Assembly: GCF_051175385.1 (NCBI RefSeq) | Contig: NZ_CP195106.1 | Coordinates: 5,518,001-5,582,000, forward strand | Source of the DNA: Tundrisphaera lichenicola | Lineage (GTDB): Bacteria > Planctomycetota > Planctomycetia > Isosphaerales > Isosphaeraceae | Length of the DNA: 64,000 bases | Reading direction: 5' to 3' | Shown here: positions 34,166 to 41,748 of the stretch, piece by piece | Position numbering within the stretch: position 1 is the stretch's first letter | How the letters are laid out: the number at the start of each line of letters is the position of its first letter | Notes under the pieces: model-generated | Told to the model about the DNA's origin: nothing | Database searches by the model: none | The model's input: only the letters and a program-made list of their open reading frames with translations | Position numbers and translations under genes: made by a program

Positions 34166-34918
34166 ATGGCCGATCTCGCCCCGTCCCCGGTCGACTCGCC
34201 GATCGATCACCACTCGACGAGTCCGTCGACGGTCCAGCCCCCGATCTTGACCCCCGGAAAGGTCGCGATCTGGCTGTTCCTCGCCACCGAGGTCATGTTC
34301 TTTACGGGCCTGATCGGCACCTACATCGTCCTCAGGGCCGGGAGCCCCTCGACCGCCTACAGCAATCTCTTCCCGCCGGCCACCGATCTGACCCAGGTGC
34401 TCAAGGCTCCCCCGAAGGACCTCGTCACGTCCAACTGGCCCCGTCCTTACGACGGCGCCACCAACCCGCTGAGCATCGACCTGACGGCGATCAACACGTT
34501 CATCCTGATCTGCTCGTCGGTCACCATGGTCCTGGCGTTGAGCGCATTCCAGCGTAACGAACGATGGAAAGGGGCCCGGTTCGTCACCGCCACCGCGTTG
34601 ATCGGCTCGGTGTTCCTGGGCGTCCAGGTCTACGAATACTATCAACTGATGTTCGGCCACCACTACCCGGTTGGCATCAGCGCCAGCGGGCATTTCACGC
34701 CCGATGCCAGCCTGTTCGCCTCTTGTTTCTTCACCATGACGGGCTTCCACGGGGCTCACGTCGCCGCCGGGGTGGTCGCGATGTCGATCCTGGCCATCCG
34801 ATCCTGGTTCGGTGCCTATAACTCGACGAACTATGCGGCCGTCGAGGTGGTCGGGCTCTACTGGCACTTCGTCGACCTCGTCTGGATCCTCCTGTTCACC
34901 GTCGTCTACCTGATCTGA
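34166..34918 (+). CDS. coxC: Cytochrome c oxidase subunit III
   Basis: The ATG at 34166 gives 250 residues; a GTG three codons earlier is possible, and neither has a strong ribosome binding site. Family signatures are WLFLATEVMFFTGLIGTYIVLR, TMTGFHGAHVAAG and GLYWHFVDLVWI at the C-terminus. Five to six transmembrane helices are seen. A polar insertion between the first two helices (about residues 65-105, rich in Pro, Thr and Asn) is longer than in many five-helix subunits. Subunit III stabilises proton uptake and turnover of subunit I. Confidence 0.93.
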   Translation: MADLAPSPVDSPIDHHSTSPSTVQPPILTPGKVAIWLFLATEVMFFTGLIGTYIVLRAGSPSTAYSNLFPPATDLTQVLKAPPKDLVTSNWPRPYDGATNPLSIDLTAINTFILICSSVTMVLALSAFQRNERWKGARFVTATALIGSVFLGVQVYEYYQLMFGHHYPVGISASGHFTPDASLFASCFFTMTGFHGAHVAAGVVAMSILAIRSWFGAYNSTNYAAVEVVGLYWHFVDLVWILLFTVVYLI

Positions 34919-34952
34919 CGGGCTCGCAACCCGACCGCCGAGGACATCGTCG

Positions 34953-35300
34953 ATGGCCGAGCACAACCTGACCGCCGATCAGGAAATTTTCGTCGAGTCG
35001 CACGCCCCGTACATGAAGGTGTTCTGGGCGTTGCTGGTCTTCACGATCCTCGAATACCTCTACGCCCGATTCCTCCCGATCGGATTCGCGGCGCTGGTCG
35101 CGGGCCTGATGGTCATGGCGTTGACCAAGGCGTTCCTGGTCGGTTGGTATTTCATGCACCTCAAGTTCGAGGGACGCTGGATCTACCTGATGCTGGTTCC
35201 GGTCTGCCTACTCGCGATCATCGTCGTGCTGGGCCTGACCCCCGACGTTGCCTTTCACGAAGGCCCCACCGCGTTTTCCCCGGCGGTGGCCGATCGCTGA
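34953..35300 (+). CDS. Cytochrome c oxidase subunit IV-like protein
   Basis: The 115 residues hold three hydrophobic helices (about 22-45, 48-70 and 78-98). The pattern MKVFWALLVFTILEYL, then TKAFLVGWYFMHLKFE, is typical of the prokaryotic COX4 family (CoxD/CyoD-like). It is a small structural subunit of the oxidase. It starts 34 bp after coxC and keeps the usual order II-I-III-IV, interrupted here only by the heme A synthesis genes. Confidence 0.88.
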   Translation: MAEHNLTADQEIFVESHAPYMKVFWALLVFTILEYLYARFLPIGFAALVAGLMVMALTKAFLVGWYFMHLKFEGRWIYLMLVPVCLLAIIVVLGLTPDVAFHEGPTAFSPAVADR

Positions 35301-35352
35301 GCCTACGCGTCGCCCGCCTCTCCGCCCCCTCAACAACAAATCGGCCAAACCC

Positions 35353-36429
35353 GTGAATGCCTCGTATCGCCTTGGACTCTCGATCGTCGCGATCACCATC
35401 CTGGGCTCCGCCGGATTGGTGGTCTTCGGCCTGCCGTTCGCAACTCGCGTATCCGGCCGTCCCCCGGAAACGCGCAGAGCCGGACAGGACCTCGGCGCAC
35501 AGGGATATGATCTGGGATCGTTCCGGCTGATCGAGCGATCGGGCCGTCCGGTGACCGAAGCGGACCTGGCCGAGGACGTCTGGATCGCCGACTTCATCTT
35601 CAGCCGATGCCCGGCCTCCTGCCCCAGAATCACCGCCGTGATGAAGGGGCTTCAGGAACGGCTCCGAGGCACCGATGTCCGCCTCGTGAGCCTCTCGGTG
35701 GACCCCGAGTACGACACCCCGGAAGTCCTGAGCCGATACGCACAGTCCTTCTCCGCCGACCCGGACCGCTGGTGGTTCCTCACCGGCAAGCAATCCGAGA
35801 TGTATGACCTGATCCTGACAAAGTTCCACATCAGCGTGTCGAGGTCCGACGAGGCATCTCTCAAGGAGGGAGCCGAGGCCGTCGCTCATAGCGACCGCTT
35901 GGTCCTCGTAGATCGAGGTAATCAGGTCATCGGGGTCTTCGACTCGACCGAACCGAAGGCCCTCGAAGAGCTGATCGCCCGAGCGAAGCGGAACTCCTCC
36001 TGGGCACGACGGTTACCCGGCCTGAACGCGACCCTCAACGGGGCCTGTGCCCTGCTCCTCATGCTCGGATGGTCGATGATCATGACGGGCCGGAAGCGAG
36101 GCCACGCCGCGTGCATGATCTCTGCGGTGGTCGTCTCGGCGGTCTTCCTGGGCTCCTATCTGGTCTATCATTTCCAGGTCGGAAGCGTCGCCTTTCGCGG
36201 TGAAGGATCGCTCAAGTCGACCTACCTGACGATCCTCCTCTCTCATACGCTCTTGGCAACGTTCGGTGTGGTCCCCCTGGTCGCTCTGACCCTGGTCCGG
36301 GCCCTCCGGAGCCAATTCTCGAGACACGCCGAGATCGCTCGCGTCACGTTCCCGATCTGGCTCTATGTCTCGATCACCGGGGTGGTCATCTACTGGATGC
36401 TCTACCGGATGCCGATTTCCTCCTCCTGA
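35353..36429 (+). CDS. SCO1/SenC copper chaperone fused to DUF420 membrane domain
   Basis: The longer frame from 35248 would overlap the subunit IV gene; the GTG at 35353 precedes a membrane anchor (SYRLGLSIVAITILGSAGLVV) and gives 358 residues. Residues about 40-215 are a thioredoxin-like SCO domain with the copper motif SRCPASCP (Cys86, Cys90) and the distal His in AVAHSDRLVLVD. Residues about 225-358 have four hydrophobic helices with conserved His (YLVYHFQVG, LSHTLLATFG), as in DUF420 proteins tied to oxidase assembly. SCO delivers copper to CuA of subunit II. The fusion places two assembly functions in one polypeptide. Confidence 0.88.
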   Translation: MNASYRLGLSIVAITILGSAGLVVFGLPFATRVSGRPPETRRAGQDLGAQGYDLGSFRLIERSGRPVTEADLAEDVWIADFIFSRCPASCPRITAVMKGLQERLRGTDVRLVSLSVDPEYDTPEVLSRYAQSFSADPDRWWFLTGKQSEMYDLILTKFHISVSRSDEASLKEGAEAVAHSDRLVLVDRGNQVIGVFDSTEPKALEELIARAKRNSSWARRLPGLNATLNGACALLLMLGWSMIMTGRKRGHAACMISAVVVSAVFLGSYLVYHFQVGSVAFRGEGSLKSTYLTILLSHTLLATFGVVPLVALTLVRALRSQFSRHAEIARVTFPIWLYVSITGVVIYWMLYRMPISSS

Positions 36430-36452
36430 GCGACCATGACGAGGACATGCCG

Positions 36453-36701
36453 ATGAAGATCGCTCGATCCCATTCGCTCTGGTTCGGTTTCTCGCTGTTC
36501 CTGGCTCTCGGAGGCGAAGTATCGGCCTGCCCGAATTGCAAGGAGGCCCTGGCCAATCAGGGAGGGCCCGAAGCTCAGCGCCTGGCGGACGGATACTCGT
36601 ATAGCATCATGGCCATGATCGCCATGCCATTCACACTCCTGGGAACCGGGGCCTTGCTCATCGCTAGGGCGGCCCGTCGGGGGACCTTCCCCGAACTCTG
36701 A
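36453..36701 (+). CDS. Small Cys-motif membrane protein at the end of the oxidase operon
   Basis: The start at 36453 is preferred to the ATG two codons earlier because GAGG lies eight bases upstream. The 82 residues have a signal peptide (LWFGFSLFLALGGEVSA), then CPNCKEALANQGG at the predicted mature N-terminus, and one transmembrane helix (SIMAMIAMPFTLLGTGALLIA). The product would be a periplasm-facing CxxC peptide on a membrane anchor. The position after the SCO-DUF420 gene suggests a role in oxidase assembly or copper handling (inference). I know of no assigned function. Confidence 0.75.
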   Translation: MKIARSHSLWFGFSLFLALGGEVSACPNCKEALANQGGPEAQRLADGYSYSIMAMIAMPFTLLGTGALLIARAARRGTFPEL

Positions 36702-36741
36702 GGAGAACTCGCTTTCCCTTCTTCACTTTCCCGAGGTCTCC

Positions 36742-38475
36742 ATGCGCATTCCCCATTACGCCCTGATCCTCGTTTTCCTGGTGGTGGGGACCGCACCGGC
36801 CGACGAGACGTTCCGATCTCATGTGGTCGTCTCGCAGCAAGGGGACGCCTCGGAGGCGGGTCGCGAGGCGATCCGGCAAGGGGGAAACGCGATCGACGCG
36901 GCGGTAGCGACCGCCTTCGCGCTGGCGGTCACGCATCCCGCGGCGGGAAACATCGGGGGCGGGGGATTCATCGTCGCCTACCTGGCGGAATCGCGTGAGG
37001 TGGTCACGGTCGACTTTCGAGAGATGGCACCGAAGGCCTCGAACGAGCGGATGTATCTGGGGCCGGACGACCGACCCGTCGCCGGATATCGGGCAGGCCC
37101 TCGGGCCGCAGGGATCCCGGGGACCGTCCGAGGCCTCGGCCTGGCCCACGCCCGCTGGGGCAAGCAACCCTGGGAGACGCTGGTCCGGCCCTCGGTCCGA
37201 TTGGCTCGCGAAGGTTTTCCCATCTCGGCTTCCCTCGCCGGTTCACTCAACGGCCAACTCTTCGGGCGTGATCCGGAAAGGCCGGGCGGAGTCCCCGAAG
37301 ATCTCGGCCCCCAGGGGGATCGGCTCGGCGACTTCGAGGCCTCGATCGCCGCTTACCGAAAGCCCGACGGTACGCGGTGGTCCGAAGGGGATCGCCTGGT
37401 CCAGCCCGACCTGGCCGACACGCTCGAGCGGATCGCCACTCAGGGCCCTGATGAATTCTACTCGGGCGAGACGGCCCGAAAGATCGTCGCCCATATGGAG
37501 AGGCTTGGGGGCCTGGTCACACTGGACGACCTGGCCTCCTACAAGGCCGTCGCCAGGCCGCCCATCCATGGGACTTACAAGGGCTTCGAGATCTATGGAA
37601 TGGGCCCGCCGGCCTCGGGCGGGATCCTGATCGTCCAGATGCTGAATATCCTGGAACGCTTCGACATGAAGCTTGACGGCCCGAGGTCGCCTCGGACTCT
37701 TCACCGTGTCACCGAAGCCATGCGGCGCGGCTTCTTCACGCGAGCCTCGGCGATTGCCGATCCCGAGTTCGTCGAGATCCCGATGGAGCGCCTGATCTCG
37801 AAATCATACGGCGACGAATTGGCCAGGACGATCGGCGAACGTGCCACGCCAAGCGCCAGCCTGGCCCCGTTCCCGATTCTCGGCGTTGAGGGCAACCACA
37901 CGACTCACCTGTCCACGCTCGACTCGTCGGGCAATGCCGTTGCGATGACTTACACGCTTGAAGAGGGATATGGGAGCAAGTCGGTCGTCGAGGGGGCTGG
38001 ATTCCTCCTGAACAATGAGATGGGTGATTTCAACCTCATCCCAGGCAGGACCGATACGGCCGGTCAGATCGGGACCCCCTCGAACCTGATCGCTCCTCGA
38101 AAGCGAATGCTCAGCTCGCAAACGCCCACGATCGTGCTCAAAGACGGCAAGGTCCGCCTGGTCACCGGTTCGCCGGGAGGCAGGACGATCCCGAATACCA
38201 CCCTCTGGGTGATCCTGAACATCCTCGAATTCGGGTTGAGCCCGAGAGAGGCGGTCGACGCCCCTCGAACGCATCATCCCTGGTTTCCCGACGTTCTTCG
38301 CCTCGAAGGTCTGGACTGGGAACCGATGACTCTCGAATCCCTCAAAGGGATGGGACATGAGTTGCGAGTGGGTGGCATCCAGGGCGATGCTCACACAATT
38401 GCGGTCGATCCGGACGGCAAGATCCACGGAGTCCCGGACCGACGCCGGAAGACATCGCGGGCCTCGGGAGATTGA
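36742..38475 (+). CDS. ggt: Gamma-glutamyltransferase
   Basis: The enzyme transfers or hydrolyses the gamma-glutamyl group of glutathione and related compounds in the periplasm. A signal peptide covers about residues 1-20 (LILVFLVVGTAPA). The zymogen cleavage and nucleophile region is NHTTHLS, with Thr387 as predicted new N-terminus of the small subunit. Other signatures are GGNAIDAAVATAFALAVTHP, GNIGGGGF, VDFREMAP and the C-terminal TGSPGGRTIPNTTLWV. The length of 577 matches the family. It follows the oxidase operon with a 40-bp gap but is probably functionally separate. Confidence 0.95.
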   Translation: MRIPHYALILVFLVVGTAPADETFRSHVVVSQQGDASEAGREAIRQGGNAIDAAVATAFALAVTHPAAGNIGGGGFIVAYLAESREVVTVDFREMAPKASNERMYLGPDDRPVAGYRAGPRAAGIPGTVRGLGLAHARWGKQPWETLVRPSVRLAREGFPISASLAGSLNGQLFGRDPERPGGVPEDLGPQGDRLGDFEASIAAYRKPDGTRWSEGDRLVQPDLADTLERIATQGPDEFYSGETARKIVAHMERLGGLVTLDDLASYKAVARPPIHGTYKGFEIYGMGPPASGGILIVQMLNILERFDMKLDGPRSPRTLHRVTEAMRRGFFTRASAIADPEFVEIPMERLISKSYGDELARTIGERATPSASLAPFPILGVEGNHTTHLSTLDSSGNAVAMTYTLEEGYGSKSVVEGAGFLLNNEMGDFNLIPGRTDTAGQIGTPSNLIAPRKRMLSSQTPTIVLKDGKVRLVTGSPGGRTIPNTTLWVILNILEFGLSPREAVDAPRTHHPWFPDVLRLEGLDWEPMTLESLKGMGHELRVGGIQGDAHTIAVDPDGKIHGVPDRRRKTSRASGD

Positions 38476-38490
38476 GCAGGAGACTCAATC
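38470..38490. terminator. Short hairpin between convergent ggt and STAS genes
   Basis: A perfect 7-bp inverted repeat (GATTGAG, loop CAGGAGA, CTCAATC) overlaps the ggt stop codon and ends four bases before the stop of the convergent STAS gene. It is weak and has no T run, so its role as terminator is tentative. Confidence 0.35.
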
Positions 38491-38494
38491 CGAC

Positions 38495-38851
38495 TCAGCC
38501 TTCCCCAATCGCGGCCCTTTGATCTCGAACGATCGTGAAGAGTCGATCCAGATTCGAAGTCCGGAAGACCGACTGGACGGTGGAGGAAAGTTCGCAAAGC
38601 ACCAGCTTTCCGCCACTTCCGTCGACTCTTCGCTGGAGTAAGATTAATTTTCCTAGCAAAGAGCTAGATATTAAATCAACCCCCGAGAAGTCGAGGATGA
38701 GCCGGATCGGCTTTCCGTCATTAGGAAGAGCGGCGCCGAGCTGGTCGGAAACTTCACGAACGGTTCGATCATCAAACAGAAGCCGATCGCGAAAAGTGAC
38801 CACCTGCTTACCATCCGCATCGGCCACATCGACGCGCGGTGTGGTTGGCAT
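38495..38851 (-). CDS. STAS-domain protein (anti-sigma factor antagonist type)
   Basis: The 118 residues are a single STAS domain. The central strand-turn-helix LILDFSGVDLISSSLLGKLI carries the Ser expected to be phosphorylated in SpoIIAA-like proteins, and KLVLCELSSTVQSVFRTSNLDRLF matches the last helix pair. Such proteins switch anti-sigma factors or sensor complexes. No anti-sigma kinase or phosphatase gene adjoins it. GGGAG lies seven bases before the start. A second STAS gene lies 114 bp upstream on the same strand. Confidence 0.88.
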   Translation of the reverse strand: MPTTPRVDVADADGKQVVTFRDRLLFDDRTVREVSDQLGAALPNDGKPIRLILDFSGVDLISSSLLGKLILLQRRVDGSGGKLVLCELSSTVQSVFRTSNLDRLFTIVRDQRAAIGEG

Positions 38852-38965
38852 GAAAAGCTCCCAACTCGCGTGAAATAAAAGTGTTTGGGGCTATCCTGTT
38901 TCAGATTAGCCTACGCATCGACCAAAGGCGAGAATAGTTCGACAAAGTGGACCGAATTGAGCGGA

Positions 38966-39427
38966 TCAGCCGCGTCGTCCTCGGCGAAGCGGGCCTTGGG
39001 ATCGCGGAGCACTCGGGATCTCGGCGATTGGTGGGGGTTCCTCGATCGAAGTGGGAGCCGTATCGGCAGGAGGAGTCGCGACAAACGCGAGTGCCGCTGC
39101 ACGATCTTCCAGAAAATCGAACATCGGGTTCAGCTTACTGATCCGGAAGACCTCCAGGACATTCTCATCGACATGACAGAAGACGACCCTCCCCCCGTGT
39201 TGGCGAGCCATCCGGAGCAATGCCAGGAATCCTCCCAACGCCGCCGAACCGGCGAAAACCACACCGTTGAGGTCAACGACGAGGTCGGGCTTACCTCCAC
39301 CTCGGACGTGCGACTCATAGAGTGCTCGGAGATCTCGGACCGGTGCCGGATCGAGACGTAGGCAATCCCAGAATTCCGCGACCAGGACGCCGTTCTCGTC
39401 CCGGGTCTCCACCGAGGGCTTTAGCAT
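38966..39427 (-). CDS. STAS-domain protein with Pro-rich C-terminal tail
   Basis: The start at 39427 (MLKPSVETRD) is preferred over the longer frame. Residues about 8-110 are a STAS domain (VAEFWDCLRLD, DLVVDLNGVVFAGSAALGGFLALL, GRVVFCHVDENVLEVFRISKLNPMF by segments). The Ser of FAGSAALGG is the candidate phosphosite. Residues about 115-153 form a Pro/Ala/Arg-rich tail absent from the downstream paralogue. The two STAS genes are related in order and orientation and may be a pair with different partners (inference). Confidence 0.82.
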   Translation of the reverse strand: MLKPSVETRDENGVLVAEFWDCLRLDPAPVRDLRALYESHVRGGGKPDLVVDLNGVVFAGSAALGGFLALLRMARQHGGRVVFCHVDENVLEVFRISKLNPMFDFLEDRAAALAFVATPPADTAPTSIEEPPPIAEIPSAPRSQGPLRRGRRG

Positions 39428-39906
39428 GAGCGACGAGTCCGAGATTGAGATGGGTGGAATAGGTTTGACACGAGGATCGCCTGGGAAGGGGGGGAAGTGA
39501 ATCGATCGAAGAGGATCGAGGAGGGCCAATCTTGGTAGACACCAAGACCCCGACCGAGGTTCACCGCGCTGGAAAATCTTCCCAGGTCAAAAAGATTTTC
39601 CATCGAATTCGGACTTCTGCCAGAGATGAGTACATCTATTTTAACAGACTCGATGAAACTCGAATAGCCCCGCTCTCGCGAATCACAGGCCTGGCGAAGA
39701 GCGCCGAGGACTCTTCGGACCTGTTCGAGTATGTTATGATTTTCTAGCCTCACCTGTAACCGAGCAAAGTTTACGGGCCTGGAACGAGGATTGCGATTAT
39801 GGTTGGGTCCAGGAGGGTCGTCCCGGTCCTGGCCAGTTTCTCGATCTGGAATCGGAAGTCCGAGGCCGCTCCTGGGCGGCTTCCCAGAACTCTGGGGGTC
39901 GTTCTC
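39428..39906. other. Divergent non-coding interval with an AT-rich inverted repeat
   Basis: About 480 bp between the second STAS gene and the DUF1573 gene contain no supported gene. The interval is less GC-rich than its surroundings. A perfect 10-bp inverted repeat lies at 39571-39580 and 39592-39601 (GGAAAATCTT and its complement, 11-base loop). An AT-rich patch (TTATGATTTTC near 39735) may be a -10 region for the DUF1573 gene. Confidence 0.4.
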
Positions 39907-40899
39907 ATGCGTCACGTCCTGCTGGTCGCCGTTGCTTTGCTCGGGATCGGGGTCGATCACTCCGAGGGTGCGGACTGGACGGATGCTGTCTTCCCGGTCC
40001 GTTCGCACGATTTCGGAACAGTGGCACGAGGCTCGAAGGTCCGCCATTCTTTCAAATTGATCAATTCGACCCAGCAGAGCATCCATATCTCGTCCTGGAA
40101 GGCGAAGTGTGGCTGCACCGATGTTCGAGTCGGAGCCCGCGACGTTCCGCCCGGCACCCAGACGGTGATCGAGGCCGTGATCGACACGACCAAGTTCACG
40201 GGATTCAAGCCCTCGGGCTTGACTCTCTTCCTCGATCGACCCACACCCGCCCAGGTCGACTTGAATCTCACTTGCTTCATCCGGAGCGACTTGACTCTCA
40301 CTCCGGGTCAGGTCGATTTCGGTGTCGTCAATCGCTCGACCGGCCCCAAGGTGGATCTGATGCTGACCTATTCCGGCGCACAGCCAGACTGGGCCGTCCA
40401 GAAAATGGGCACGATCAGCGACCACATCGTCGCCGAACTGCGAGAGTCCGGACGGTCGGCGGGGGGCCAGGTGAGTTATCAACTCACGGCTTCGCTCAAG
40501 CCCTCGGCTCCCGTGGGATACTTCAAGGACGAAATTACACTTCTGACGAATGATCCAAATAGCCCGAAGGTGCCCGTCTCGGTCTCGGCGGTGGTCCAGT
40601 CCAACGTGATCGTCTCTCCCACCGTGATCAACCTGGGGAACGTCAAGCCCGGTCAGACCATCCAGAGGACGGTCCTGGTACGCTCCGGTCAGCCTTTCAA
40701 ACTCAACGCCATCCGGCCGGGCCGCCCGGAGCTTTCCGCCCTACCCCCGAATGATCAGGCTCAACCGATGCACTCGGTCAACCTCACCTTCAAGGCCCCC
40801 GCGACTCCTGGCCCCTTCAATTCCCCGGTTGAATTCGAGACCGATTTGAAGGACGAACCTCCTGCCCGCGTGATGACCTTCGCGACCGTGGTCCCTTGA
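39907..40899 (+). CDS. Secreted DUF1573 protein
   Basis: The ATG at 39907 begins a signal peptide (RHVLLVAVALLGIGVDHSEGA), so the upstream in-frame ATG is rejected. The first mature domain has the DUF1573 hallmarks FPVRSHDFGTVARGSKVRHSFKLIN and the strand with WKAKCGCTDVRV. A second and third immunoglobulin-like unit repeat the pattern (LTPGQVDFGVVNRSTGPK and VSPTVINLGNVKPGQTIQR). The 330 residues thus form an MSP-like beta-sandwich array located outside the cytoplasm. DUF1573 proteins are very numerous in planctomycetes and Bacteroidetes; the function is unknown. A perfect terminator hairpin follows. Confidence 0.88.
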   Translation: MRHVLLVAVALLGIGVDHSEGADWTDAVFPVRSHDFGTVARGSKVRHSFKLINSTQQSIHISSWKAKCGCTDVRVGARDVPPGTQTVIEAVIDTTKFTGFKPSGLTLFLDRPTPAQVDLNLTCFIRSDLTLTPGQVDFGVVNRSTGPKVDLMLTYSGAQPDWAVQKMGTISDHIVAELRESGRSAGGQVSYQLTASLKPSAPVGYFKDEITLLTNDPNSPKVPVSVSAVVQSNVIVSPTVINLGNVKPGQTIQRTVLVRSGQPFKLNAIRPGRPELSALPPNDQAQPMHSVNLTFKAPATPGPFNSPVEFETDLKDEPPARVMTFATVVP

Positions 40900-40938
40900 G
40901 TTCGGTCGGAAGTTGCAGTTAGCCCTGAAATCGCAAGG

Positions 40939-40966
40939 AGCCCGCGAGCAGGCATGCTCGCGGGCT
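40939..40966. terminator. Perfect 12-bp hairpin terminator between convergent genes
   Basis: AGCCCGCGAGCA (40939-40950) and its exact complement (40955-40966) enclose the loop GGCA. It lies 40 bp after the DUF1573 stop and 36 bp before the stop of the convergent small gene, and is followed by TTCCT on the plus strand. It can serve both genes. Confidence 0.75.
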
Positions 40967-41001
40967 TTCCTCGGGATGGTGGCTTCAGGAACCAGGATCG
41001 A

Positions 41002-41319
41002 TCAGGAAGCGGGGGCCGCCGGAGGAACCGGGGGGGCGGGCGGTGCCGGAGGGACCGAGGGGGCGGCCGGGACCATATCCGGAGCCGGGCCTGCGGGCAT
41101 GGCCGGTACCACCCGAGGCGTGCCCTGCATCGACGGTGTCGCGGGGGCGTAGGTCACACCCTGTTGAATGGACTGCATTCCACACGCAGGCTGGGCGGAA
41201 TAGGCTGCGGGGGCGCAGGAGGAGACGGCTCGGCCATGCATGGCCTTCCCGCAGTGCTTCCCACCACCGAAGAGGCCGGTGGTGGCCGACATCGCGGTGA
41301 TCAAGATCAGTTGGTGCAT
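41002..41319 (-). CDS. Small Pro/Ala-rich exported protein
   Basis: The start at 41319 has GAGGG upstream and gives 105 residues. The N-terminus (MHQLILITAMSATTGLF) is a short hydrophobic signal. Three Cys (KHCGKAM, SSCAPAA, PACGMQ) follow, then a low-complexity tail of Pro, Ala, Met and Val repeats (VPPAPPAPPVPP). It is probably secreted or attached to the envelope. I do not recognise a family. The antisense frame, rich in Gly-Gly-Ala, is a mirror of the Pro/Ala repeats. Confidence 0.6.
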   Translation of the reverse strand: MHQLILITAMSATTGLFGGGKHCGKAMHGRAVSSCAPAAYSAQPACGMQSIQQGVTYAPATPSMQGTPRVVPAMPAGPAPDMVPAAPSVPPAPPAPPVPPAAPAS

Positions 41320-41748
41320 CGTTTTTCCCTCGAGTATTTCTGTGCTGTCGATCGAGCTCGCGGAACTCATCCGCGACGAGGAGGCTTCCGCCCGTACTCG
41401 TTGACCGCTACGCGGGCGAGACAATTCGCCAACGCATTGTGATATTTAAGATTAGCTGGAAACCGTCCATCCCGGACTTGTTTGGCCTCTCCCTGACCGG
41501 CAATGCCCGCCGATGATCGGCCGGGCCGCCCGCTTCGAGGAAGCCGAATTGTAGGCCCGGGCTTCACGACGCGCCTACCTCAGTCGGGAACGCTTGCGCG
41601 ATTGGACTTGACTTCAAAGACCGATCAATCGCATCACTTTCGGACGCTCACCGACGAGGTTGACAGCGGCGAGTCCCCGGCCGTACTCTCGGACGCCGAT
41701 CTCGAAGGGAGTTTCAGGGACGCTCCGAGGGCACCGAGGGATCGATTC
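41320..41748. other. Divergent non-coding interval
   Basis: About 430 bp between the small exported protein and the glycosyltransferase. An open frame runs through part of it in frame with the glycosyltransferase, but its residues look random and no ribosome binding site is seen. An AT-rich patch near 41440-41455 (TGATATTTAAGATT) may be promoter DNA. I see nothing else. Confidence 0.4.

Noticed and set aside
40913..41152. Gly-Gly-Ala repeat frame on the plus strand
   Set aside because: It is the mirror of the Pro/Ala repeats in the minus-strand small exported protein, which has a signal peptide and a ribosome binding site.
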